Shown here: positions 23,988 through 36,400 of the stretch, in pieces
Position numbering within the stretch: the first letter of the stretch is position 1
Layout: each line of letters starts with the position of its first letter
DNA from: Harmothoe impar
Lineage: Eukaryota > Annelida > Polychaeta > Phyllodocida > Polynoidae
Length of the DNA stretch: 64,000 nucleotides
Direction: 5' to 3'
Assembly: GCA_947462335.1 (NCBI GenBank)
Contig: OX381720.1
Coordinates: forward strand, 2,177,501 to 2,241,500
Notes under the pieces: model-generated
What the model saw: only the letters and a program-made list of their open reading frames with translations
The model's database searches: none
What the model was told of the DNA's origin: nothing
Program-made: the position numbers and the translations under genes

Positions 23988-25289
23988 TAAAATATTACTT
24001 ATTAATGGTATGGAAAACAACATGTTGACTCAAAACCAGCTCCTCATTGGAACAATGTCTTCTTGCTTTACACTTTTCAATGCACATTTTTATGCTTGCA
24101 TGTTTGGTATCTTTGTCATTAAGGAATCATAATTCTATATGTATTTATATATACCCTGTAAACTAAATATCATGTGGAACTTTTGCCATTCTTTTGTCAT
24201 CACTTGAGTATTTCAGAATGTTTCTTGAACTTTTTTTGGAAATTTTCTTATGTCATATTCCCATCATTTCTTGTGGGATAGAGAAATACACATCTTCGTT
24301 CTACTTGTGCTTATTTGCTATTTCGGGGAAATACAAACGTTTATAACTTGTGGCATATTTGAGTTCTGTTTGGAGGGTTTTTACTGTGGCCGCATTAGTG
24401 ATAGAGAATTACTCTTTGAGACTGCAAAAATAATGGCCGCAGGGGCATGACGGCTGCATATAGAGGGGTGGCCGCATTGAAGGGAGTATTTAATGATATT
24501 TTGTATGACGAGTCTAATACACCACAAAAGAAATACAAGCAACAAGGTTATTATAGCCTCGACAGTGAACTGTTGTGTGACTAATACCATGAAAAAAAGA
24601 ACTACAGTCATAAAATTGATATCAGACATAATAGCATTACTTAAGTTCATGAAATGTTTGATACTTGGTTATAGACCCCATGATGTTTTAATGCATTATT
24701 GTGCAGAATATTCTTCTTATTTTGTATTGTTTTCTTTTTTAATTGAGTCAGTGAGAGTCAATTAAACTGTCAGTGTTTCTTGTAGAGGGATCAAGGGAAT
24801 TCAATTTGCATGCATATACAACCTGGGGTCAGTTTTTAAATTTAAATATTGCATACGTGAATTATTGGATAATAAATAATCGGTGCTTGATTTAGCCTTG
24901 TGGTTCTTGTTTCTTTTTTTCAAAAGTTTATCTTGTCTTGATCTTTAAATGCATATCAATTAAAATGATATTTCTATGTCTCTCTATATTGTGGGTAGTT
25001 GAGCCGTTCTATGCACGGATTCAGTAGGGGTTATCAAGTGAAGTTTATAACATGTTTTCAGGCACAAATTCGGACATGGTTATAGCTCAGTTATTACATC
25101 AATATTAGTCTTTGTATACAATAATCGGTAAAGTCAATTATTGAAAATAGATATGTTACATAGACTTTCCTTAGAATACATGCTGACATGTAATCCCTGA
25201 CCATGTGCATTAATTAAGCTTTATAATTGACACTTTCTATGAGCAGTCTGGTATGTTGAACAAAGTAGAGCTCTTCGTCCACAATGGGT

Positions 25290-26005
25290 ACACGGATCAG
25301 GGGCCCTGCAGACAAAGTGCCCCATGACAAATGGCCCTCAGGAATATCGGCCCTATCCCAGTGGGCACAAAATTCAGTTCAACGTTGAATCAATGATGAA
25401 TCAACATTGAATCAACGTTGTCAACCAGTTATCAATGTTGATTCAATGTTTTGTGCCCACTGGGATGTCCAATGGCTCTGCGGAAGATTGGCCCCATGAT
25501 GAATGGCACCCTGACTTTAGGCCTCCCAGAGTATAGGCCATTTCCCTAAAGCCCAAACATAGGTGATACTAACGTCCGAGTACGGTCTATATTAATGTCC
25601 GTGTATGGTCTATACTAACGTCCGAGTATAGTCCATACTAACGTCGGAGTATGGTCCATACTAACGTCCAATCCCTGGCCATACTAACGTCCGATCTCTG
25701 GCCATACTAACATCCGAAGACAGATCATACTAACGCCCTAGTATAGCCTGTGATCGGACGTTAGTACGGCCAGGGATCGGACGTTAGTATGGCCAGGGAT
25801 CAGACGTTAGTATGACGAGGGATCGGACGTTAGTAGGACTGTGCGCGGACGTTAGGGACATGGCCTATTGTCCGGAGGGCCTAGAGTCATGGGGGCCGAT
25901 TGTCATAGGCCCTATTGTCAGGGGGGCCAATCATCATGTGGCTTAAATACTGAGGGCCTGTTGTCCCAGGGCCGATTGTCAGGAGGGCCCTTGGCCCGGA
26001 CAGCG
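25290..26005. mobile_element. large foldback element with ACTAACGTCC arrays
   Basis: A forward array of CATACTAACGTCCGA units (25565-25740) is followed by the inverted array TCGGACGTTAGTATGG (25752-25860). Outside these, GGCCCT/GACAATxGGCC words occur on both sides in inverted orientation. The whole could fold into a long hairpin. A shorter version is at about 43575-44125. Confidence 0.65.
25356..25465. mobile_element. nested MITE with 17-bp perfect TIRs
   Basis: TCCCAGTGGGCACAAAA at the left is exactly inverted at the right. The interior repeats GTTGATTCAAxGTTG-type words. The element is 110 bp and is missing from the second copy (about 43650), so the insertion postdates the duplication. 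Confidence 0.8.
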
Positions 26006-26905
26006 TGAGGGTCAGGGTGCCGGTGTGCCATCATATTTGTTCCAGGTGGAAAATAGTTCCGGACTTGTTGTGTCACTAGAATCTAGATTTATATCAATAT
26101 GTCATCAGGGTCAATTATTAGATAGGTAATGTACGTTCTACACCGGGACGTATGGTGATGGCCTGTTGTTGGCCAGTGTACATTGTTGCCTCCTAGATGA
26201 ATAATTCTCAATGAGCGTCAAGGGCCTATTTTAAATACCACGCATTTCCAATTTCTTCAACAATATTGTATAAGAAAAAACATCCGGGAATACGGTGAAG
26301 GAGTCCGGTAAAGAAGTCCATTGCCACAACCCAGAATAAAATATTTTATCTATGTAAGAGCAAGAGCAGTTTGAAGGTGCATTTTTGAGCCCCAAGCTGC
26401 CTAGTACACTCTGGTACATGTAGTGGCACCACTCAGGTAGACTGAGTAGGCCACCCCGGGAGGCCAGTCAACAGTGGGATGCATAGTGTTTTATAACAAC
26501 CCCTTATGTATTTGAACCTATAGATGGCCTTTCATAATTACAAGCCTCCCATTACATATTATCAAGTATTACAAGTAGTCACAAGTAGTCCCTGTAGGAG
26601 AGATCAAATTCATCAGCAGTTGTAATGAAACACTTTTCACCACCCCCCCCCCTCGAAAAAAGTACTATCGATTTCCTAAGAAAACTTATGTGTCTATGTC
26701 TACTGTCTTTGATCTATATTGTACCCTCACATTGATATTTCTAGGCTCCTATGTACTATTTAGTCCTTTCCTGTAGCATTTAAGTTTACCAATCGTGTTA
26801 TTGCCATATAATCTTGGTGCATAATGACCACATGTCAATTCTACTTGTACCAAACTCATAATTTCTAAGGATATGACTTCAACAACAAAGCTCGCGGCAT
26901 ACACA
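26006..26905. other. no gene recognised
   Basis: Intergenic sequence shared with 44126-45525. No coding support. Confidence 0.35.
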
Positions 26906-27101
26906 TACCGTAATGGCCCGTTTAAGCGCAGGGGTCTCGTTTAAGCGCAGGTCTCGTTTAAGCGCAGGTCTAAGACCCCTCTGAAACCCAAAATCTCTCT
27001 TTAAATAGACTCATATAAGCGCAGGTCCCTGTATAAGCGCAGGGGGTAACAGGGACTTGAAATTTATAAGCGCAGGGGCGCTTAAACGGGCCACTACGGT
27101 A
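26906..27101. mobile_element. MITE with TACCGTAxTGGCCCG TIRs
   Basis: The ends, read inwards, are TACCGTAATGGCCCGTTTAA and TACCGTAGTGGCCCGTTTAA. The match runs about 24 bp with one difference, and TTTAAGCGCAG repeats fill the interior. It is absent from the second copy at about 45530, so it inserted after the duplication, at a TA. Confidence 0.8.
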
Positions 27102-27194
27102 TCATACTATTGACGTTTGGACAAATGATAGCCCCTATTAGGTATAAGGGGATGTCCCTTCTTAAGTCTTTAGTTGAGTCATACTAAAATTGTG

Positions 27195-27395
27195 GTGGCC
27201 ATTCTACTCTCATTCCCAAATCCTTCCAAAGGAAGGCTCTGGTATCTGCCAAATGTTGGGATTTTGCTGGGTCTGGGCAACCCCTGCTGGTAGCTTGGAA
27301 CCAGCCAACAGGAACAGAAAATGGAACCAGAAAGGCTGATGGTAAAACTACCTAAAACTACCATCATACATTCTGTTTCCATTTCCTGTTCCTGT
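27195..27395. other. replacement sequence over a lost signal-peptide exon
   Basis: Flanks match the second copy up to about 27194 and again from 27401. In between, this copy has about 200 bp of unrelated sequence where the second copy has about 1.9 kb, including the signal-peptide exon at 46447. Confidence 0.5.
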
Positions 27396-27401
27396 TTTCA
27401 G

Positions 27402-30400
27402 ATCTACTGAAAGAGTACAGTATATACCAGATTCAGGTGCCATCCCGTCCTGAAATTGATGGCAACTATACCAGAATAAACAAGATATGTGATGGAAGAC
27501 CTGTATTTCATAAGGTACCTATTTGTGATATTTCTCAGCAAATTGGAATACTGCATGTAACAGTAGCCCTTGAGTAAGATAGTTATCCAGCCTTGAGTAC
27601 CTGAGGATTCGTTTTTAGTATGAAAAGATGTATTTCATGTATTTTATACTGGATAGTGAATAGAGCTTATAAATACTGCTCGGAAGGTTTTCATATCCAG
27701 TCTTACATACATATTCGCTTGATTTGATAAGTATAAATGCATGATTTGTATATAATATCACCCTGCACTAAGGTTGTTTTTTTGCTGATCATGCTCTTAT
27801 CGAATTCATGGGGTGGTTGCTAGGGACATTAGGGTTGCAAGAACACTAGTTTTTAGCGTTCCATAAACATCTATAGAGGATGGAATATAATAGATGAGCT
27901 CTAGGTGTTAAAGGTATGAGAATGAGGGGGAAAAAGTGATTTTTCAAATTTACTGATCTTTTCGCCAATTTTCTTCCTTTAAAACGCTCTGTAAAACATA
28001 ATAGGCTAATAGAAATATCCATAAAATGTTATACAGTTCCCTCAATAATCATGTTAAGATTAAGTTTAGACCATCAAAACTGTTAATTCTGAAGATATCT
28101 CATCCCATGGAGCTCACTGAAAATCCATAGGTTGAAAGGGTTAGTCAGTACAGACTAACCTAGGTTGGTCACATGAGTGTTAGCCACAATGGCAAAGTTA
28201 TATTCAAAAATGACCGAGTGGTCAGTCAGTAGTGGCTAACCTAGGTTCATCATTGGTGTGTTGTGTTTGTATACCACTAGTTGGGGCCACCTGTGATGAC
28301 CACTCAGTGGCTCCCCCTGGAAATAAAAAGACTGAGGTGGGTTGGTCAGTAGTGACCAACCTGACAATAGTAACTAATCTAGGTTGGGCGTATAGGGAGC
28401 CAAAAAATGACTAACTAGGTTAGGCACTAGTGACTGAGAGATTGGTCGTATAGGGAGCCTAGGAATATTAGTGCTGTTGAAAGGAAAAGAACCCCAAAAA
28501 GATTCACATTCCAACCCTAGCAATGGTCATTCTAATCCAAGGTATATGAAAGGGGCATATCATATGGTCCTATTGGTATACGATATGTAAAGTTCTGAAG
28601 AAAACTCATCAAAATATAAATAATTAAATGTAAACAGTATCCTTAAGTATTTCGAATAGGACAAGGCATGGGTTTTCCAACTAGATCCATCCTGAAGGGA
28701 TAAATGCCATACTCTTGATCTTTCTTACTGTAGGATTTCAAGAAGACTGTAGATATTGCCATGGGAATAATTGAGGGCCCTTTCTTTTGAACAATTAGTT
28801 GTTTTTGTTTTTAACAAGTAAACAAGAATTGAGGTTGTTGCCGCGTAAAAATATGTCTCATGGGACCCATTCAAGACACCAAATAAGCAGGGGGGGAGGG
28901 TTTATCAGGGGTAGGATGATATTACCTCAAATATGGTAGTACCTATGAGTTCCTTGGGTCCATGTTAGGGGGGTAGATATGATTAGGCAACCAGTTGTAT
29001 AAGCAACAAACTAGTTGAACCATTGAATTCTTTGGGTCCATTTTAGGAGGGTAGGCATGACTATAATCAACCTAAAGACAATGGAAATGTGTGTTGCTAG
29101 GCAGATAAACGATTAGAATAGCTGTTGCTAGGTAACCAGCTGTATTAGCAACAAACCAATAGAACTATTGAATTCCTTGGGTCCAATTTAGGGGGGGAGA
29201 GATGATTATAATCAACCTCAGGACCATGGAAATGTGTGTTGCTAGGCAGATAAACAATTAGAATAGCTGTTGCTAGCTGTATTAGCAACAAACCAATAGA
29301 ACCATTGCATTCCTTGGGTCAATGTTAGGTGGGGTAGGTATAATTAAAATCAATCTCAGGATCTATCAAAGGTTGATTTACATTATTTTTTATCACATAG
29401 CATAAATTTGTGTTGTGACTCCTTATCATTCCAAGATGGCGGCGGGCGTTCTGACTTTTGTTAAAATGCAAACATCATATGCCTTATCCTGGTGGTGCCA
29501 TGGCTGAATAAGCTTCCCCTCCCCCTACTATTATTTACTTTTCAGTCAGAAGGTCAGATCTGGTTGGTAGCATCTGGCGTCTTCTGGATGATACAACCTG
29601 GGGGTGCGTGTCTCAGAGATTTGATCTACCTGTTAGGAAGAGGGCATGGACCGTCTGAGGCTTATGGTGCAGTTTGTGTCCAGACAGGTAAGTGTCACAA
29701 GATAGGGCAAACTCCCAGAGACTACCTGTATACCTCACTTAGTCCTTAGGGAGTGGTCATTTTGTAACAACAGGGGGGGGTTGGTGGATTTTCGCGTGAG
29801 CGGGTCGAAATTTTTTTGGTCTCCCCCAGGGGAGGGGTCGAAATTTTTTTGGTCCCCCCCCCATAGGCGACTTGAAATTTGGGGCGGCCGACCCCTTTGA
29901 GCTATAGTAATGCGGGGGCTTTTTCAGTAAAAAGGGGTGCAATTTTTTTGGTCCCCCCCCTCAAGAGGGGTCCAAATTTTTTTGGTCCCCCCCTTCAAGG
30001 GGTCCACATTTTTTTGGTCCCCCCAAATCCACCAACCCCCCCCCCTCCCTGTTGTTAAAAAATGACCACTCCCTTACTCCCCTACACACATACTCCCCTT
30101 TTCATCACTCGCATACTCAACAACCCCTTGACCCCATTCCTATTCCCCTTCTTCCCTATTCACCCATGCACCTACTCCTCCACAACCCTACCCACCCACT
30201 CACCCATTTCCCTACTCACTCACTCCTCTACTCGCCCACTCTCTTAGTCACCCACCCCTTGACTCATCCACATCCCTTCTCACCTACCGTACTACCCGAC
30301 TCCTCCAATCCCCTTTGGGACATAGTAGCACGCTGGCTTTCTTTGTTTCTAGCAGTTGACATTGCTATGCCGCCTTCTATACCCCCTTCTAAAATATATT

Positions 30401-33400
30401 TTAAGAATAAGCACTTGCTGAGGGGGAAAAATTCAACGATGAAATTGTTTTTTTAAGATCGTGGCCCTTTTCATTTCCGCAGTTATGCCTGTTTTCTGTT
30501 CTGACTGATTAATTGAAGCATAATAATATTAGCCCTAAGCCTTGTGTCCTTCAGAATGTCATGATTCAGATGAAACATAAAGAAATCGTTATTGCAGGGA
30601 TATGTTTTTTTTTATGCTTCTTTGGATTCAGTCTGAAATGGATCAGTATTTCAGATAAAGGTTCTCTGACATATTTACATACTGTCTAAAAGGTTACCCT
30701 GTATTTGCATATATTTTTGAAGAACACCTTGGTCAACACCCTTTTTGTTCATTGCATTATGTGCAACACTGATTATGTGAAAGATATCATGGAGCGCTGC
30801 CTGAAATGAATTGTCCTAATAGCAGCCCTGGAAGCAAAGTCCTGGCTAATAAGCTCAAAGGGAGGGAGGGTGAGTCAGGGTATAGTGTGTGTGTATGGGG
30901 CGGGCCTGGGGGGCATGGGGACCTATGGAAGCCGAGGAGGGCCATATAAATGCACTATGTCTCTTAGTACTTTAGTACATAGGCCCATGCACAATACTCT
31001 ACAGGAAATACTATATGCATGTTTCCATTGCTGTCAACGGTGAAAAATGTGCTGTCAGTCTGTCAACTTCTGTGTTTGAGTTGCTGTCAATGGAGGAAGA
31101 AATCCTGTCTGTCTGTCATCTGTTTTTATTAGGGAGGGAGGGAGGGAGGGAGGGAGGGAGGGAGGGAGGGAGGGAGTAAATGAGGGAGTAAATGAGGGAG
31201 TAAATGAGGGAGGGAAGGAAGGAGGGAAGGAGGGAGGGGAGGAGGGAGGGGAGGAGGGAGGGCAGGAAGGAAGGAAGGAGGGAGGGCAGGAGGGAGTGAG
31301 TGAGAGAGGGAGGGAGGGAGGGAGGGAGGGAGGGAGGGAAGGAGGGAGAGAAGGAGGGAGGGAAGGAGGGACGGCGAGAGGGAGTGAGTGAGGGAGTGAG
31401 TGAGAGGGGAGAGCGGGAGGGAGGGATGGAGGGAGGAAAGGAGGGAGCCCTGCCCTGCCATGCCATGCCATGCTTTGCCCTGCCATGCCATGCCTCACTT
31501 CCCTACTCCCCTACACTCCTACCCGCCCATTCCCCTACTCACACACTCCCAGCATGACCATTTACCTGTATTGAGAACTAATGCTAAAAGATACCTGTCA
31601 CAAATTGGTTTGCATAAGTTGACAGTTTGACAGGTGAAAAATCCGTATCGACAGCAATTGTTTTTCAACTTGACAGTTTGACGGCTGAAACATAAATGTT
31701 GACAGCAACCCTTTTTTCCAACTTGATAGTTTGACAGCTGAAACATAAATGTTGACAGCAACCCTTTTTTCCAACTTGACAGTTTGACAGCTGAGAAATC
31801 AATGCTGACAGCAAAAAGAATCGCTTATAAAACATATCATTTTATTTTTCTTATTTCATACAGCTGTGGCCCTCCTCGGCTTCCGTAGGGACCAGGGTCT
31901 CTTCTCTTAACCTAACGGGATCTGGAGGTCAACACATATGCCCCCTTAACATAAGAAGTATATTATCAGAAGAGACTTTTGATGACTTCAGCATTTTTAT
32001 GAGAAATAAAGAAATTGATTGTCTTACCTTTTCTGAAACCTGGTTGAAAGATAAGGTTCCTGATAACCACTTCTACATTGAAGGGTATAACTTAATAAGA
32101 CTTGATCGCCAAATTGACAAAAAATGTGGGGGTCTAATGGCTCATGTTAGAGATGATATCACCATTGGTCAATTATTAACTGATACATATAGCGTTAGTG
32201 AGGCAGATCTGGAAATGCAAGTGTTCACCATAAAAAAGGGTCAAAATAAAAAAACGAACTCTTTAATGTGTACAGGCCCCCATCAGGTAAAGTTAACACT
32301 GCATTGCATATCTTAGTAGGGAAATTAAATCACGTTTTTTGGTTTTACCCGAATAATGAAGTAATTATTTTAGGGGACTTTAACATTCATTTTAAATGCA
32401 CTGCAGAAGGAGACGGGAAAAAATTAAGACAAAACATGTCAGCCCTTGGTGTTCAACAACTAATAAAAGGACACACACATTTTAACCCCAATGGTGACCC
32501 AACTACCATTGATTTAATTTTTATAAACTCCCCTCACGTTAAAAGAATGGACAAGTGTTATTCTATGTGCCCTTCTATTGGTAGTACTGGCAGTGATTAG
32601 CAGTATTTTGACATGCATTCTATCAAAGTCTGCACTATGTCACAAGAGAACAAAAATGTGTCCAGCCATACAAAGCCTATGTAAATACAGAATATTCAAC
32701 TACCATTAATAATGCATTAAACGACCGATATACAATAAAGAAGCTATTCATTGTCTTCATAAATTAGTTATAAACCCCCTTTCCTTCTCACTTCATAAAA
32801 AGAGGCACCAGGAAGGCCACTAGAGCTAATATAAATGAAACAGATACAAAATAGAAAATCGTTTGCACCTACACTGCTCTATGATTGGCCCTTGAGTAGC
32901 CCTTAATTGGCACTTAAGATACACTGAGAATGGTGTACATTACCGAGCAACCAATCAAGGAGTCGTTCTGGGAGTGTCTAGACCAATCAATAGAGATGGG
33001 CTGAGCATGTCTGGGTGGATTTTGGTCTCATGTGACGTCATTTCCGACCTGGTCTGGTGTAGTTTATTTCAGGTTTAATGCTACATGGTGAAGATTTTTA
33101 TAGAATGCATGTCAGAATACTTCTAATCAAGGCAAATACTACCAATAGATGGGCACATAGAATTATGCTGGTCTTTTCTTTTAAAGCAAGTGGGAGGAAC
33201 AATTGAATTGCCTGAAAAGGCATGGGAGATTTATATAGGACAAATAAGTTTCCTTTTGGATATTACTTGCCCTATAGAAATCGTCAATTTTAAGCAAAAA
33301 ATGAAGCCCTCATTAACACATTATTTCCCTCTTAAAAGATAAGAATTATGCTATAAATAAATATAGAACAACCCAAACTATAGATGATGGACGTTTATCT

Positions 33401-36400
33401 CCAAACCCTAGCCAAGTAAACAATAATTGAGGTTGTTGCCGCGTAAAAATATGTCTCATGGGACCCATTCAAGACACCAAATAAGCAGGGGGGGAGGGTG
33501 TATCAGGGGTAGGATGATATTACCTCAAATATGGTAGGTCCTATGAATTCCTTGGGTCCATGTTAGGGGGGTAGATATGATTAGTCAACCAGCTGTATTA
33601 GCAACAAACTAGTTGAATCATTGAATTCTTTGGGTAGGGCAGGGTAAAAAGAATTTTACTCTTTTGAGATAAAAATCCAGTGCTGTACTATGTAGTCTAT
33701 GGCTTATAGGGTTGGCCGCTTGGGGGTATGGCCAAAATTTTGTTGACCCACTCATGCGAAAATCCACTAAACTTCCCTGTTACTAAAAAAATGACCACTC
33801 CCTAATACTGAACCAACTTCCACTGGAAATAGGGAAAGAGTAATAGTGACCTCATATAAAAGACTGAAAAGGCTGTGACTTTGATCTGATTCTTTTCTCA
33901 CATTGTGTTTAGGTGCTGAGGAGACTACTCCTGACCTAGATCTACTGAAAGTGTGCAGTACATATCAGATTCAGGTGCCATCTGTTCCTTATATTAATGG
34001 CAACTATACAAGGATAAACATGACCTGTGATGGGAGACCTGTATTTCATAAGGTAGCTATGATATTTCTCACAAATCCATGTTAAATCACAGGGAATTGA
34101 AAAATCTTAGCAATAAGAATATAAGACTATGATTACTATTAATGTAATTTGCTTTTACTTCTTGTGTTGGCTCCTTTCGCACTGTTTGGGTGAATGAAAT
34201 CATGTTTTTTTTTATCCTTTTCCCCTAATGTATTGCTTATGTAAGGAACCCTCTTATTATTGAGGGCCTCACATAGGGATGTCATCCATACCCCCAGAAT
34301 CAATAAACCAAAAGCATTTCATCTATACAGTCTTTCTTGAATACATAGCATGGTAGTTTACCTTTCTAAAACTGCCAGAATACATATGCCATCTAGAACT
34401 TGCTTTTTATTCAGTTTAAAAGTTATAGATATGACCGGAAAATCATGACCAAGATAGTGATAGTCAATATGGAAATAAATTGGGTGTCAATGACATCCCT
34501 AACCAGAGTCAATCCTCTCCCCCCCTTAATCACCACCCGCCTGCCTCACCCCACCTAGCTACCACTTGCACTTTTCCTACAACACTTTTAATCCTCGGAT
34601 TATGTGCTTTTCAGCCAGAACCTCATCCAAGCTGGTTGGTAGCTGAAGGTGAATTTTGGGTTCTACAACCTGAGGGCTTATGTGTCACAGATGGGATCTA
34701 CGACTTAGAAAAAGGACATGGTCCATCTGAAGCATATGGTGCAGATTGTCTCCAAACAGGTAAGTGGCAAGGAGAAACGACCTCTCGGCCCGTGCTTCAA
34801 TATTCGCAAATACTGAATATGCAAAAGGTGTGTATACATACTTACCTACTGCTACAATGCTGTCACCTTGTGTAAACAGGAATACTCCAATGTAAACATG
34901 TAGTACTAGTAAATGTTGGTCTCACACAAGGAGCAGAATTTTAGTAGAAAGAATAGAAAAATAAAAGAAAGGGGCTAAACATGGCTATTTAGTGGTGCCA
35001 CCTATAGGCACTTTTCAATTTATCTATACACTCTAAAGATTATCCCGTAAAATTACGGTGAATCCACCGGCATCAATGAATGCCAGAGTTTCCCCGTTAT
35101 TTATACGGTCACCATATTTTCCAATTCCCCGTAAATTTTACGGGCATTTCCTGTACTTTTTATACGGTGATTCTACGTAACTTTATGATGATTCTTCAGT
35201 ATTCATAGCATTTTATGGTAATTCTCTGTATCTCATTAACAGTGATTTCACATTTTAGAATAAATTAAACTTGTATTTCCTGTTATTCTTAATAAAGAAA
35301 TATCTTCATAATGATTATCTGCTGTTTGTAGACTTTTCATAAAAAATCATAATACCATTTTACAATGATCCCACAATTCAGAAAACCACCAAAAAATATT
35401 GAACAGGGTTTCTATCTGCGTTTCATCGGACATGAAAACAAAAAATAAAACAAGGTGCATAAAACAATACTGTTTATTATCAATCGCATTCAAGAAATTA
35501 TGTACAACTTCTTAATTCTATGGTTTGATCATGTCTTCTCATCCATCAGTATACTTGTGGCATTACCATCATCAGTACTGCTATTCAAACAATCCAGGGA
35601 AAACTGTATGGATAATCACAAATATTGATGTATTGAAGAATATTGATATGGTCATCCCACAACTTTAGCATAGCAATGGTCTGTTGCTAGAACGCATGGA
35701 GACGTCCTGGTGACATCCTAGAAAATGTAGGGACAGCCTGGTGACGTCCTAGAACGTGTAGGGATGGCCTGGTGACGTCCTCGGGATATCCTAGAATTTT
35801 AAAGTTGGCCCGGTGACGTTCTGTAATATGTAAGAAGGGCATTTTGGTATGGTGATTTATTTTCATCATTAGGCCTTTGATAAAATCATAATAGACTAAA
35901 ACTTCCTTATTGATAGTTCGAAATAAATTACATGTTAACAAGATGAATAGAATGGGAATCATAGCAATGTAAAATCATTTACGGCAATGTTTTTAACATG
36001 CAGTCAGGGGGTCAGGCCACCTTATAACTAATCTTAAATATGCCCTGGAAACGTGTACATAGTTACACTGCACAACCTACCCCTGATGAACCCCTGAATA
36101 TCTCCACATCCATTACAGGCACTCCCACTCTATCCCCGGCTCTATCCCTCACGGGATCCCTCAGAATCATGATTTAAAATGATTTTTTACATATGGAATC
36201 GAACCCCCTGCATGCAGCTGGCATTCACATAGAGATTATATGTAAAATATAACACTGAGAAAGGCATATAATACTTACATTGTCGATATGAGTATCCAGA
36301 CATATTCCTGTGGGATGTATACCGTCCATGATGGCTGCTGTTTGAATGTGAGGCCACTGAGGGTGACGTAAGAGCCGCGTCCAGCAGTGGCAAGGGATGG

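Noticed and set aside
31055..31557. Pro/Ser-rich and Gly/Glu/Arg-rich ORFs on both strands
   Set aside because: They are translations of the GGGA polypurine tract in every frame and show no codon structure.
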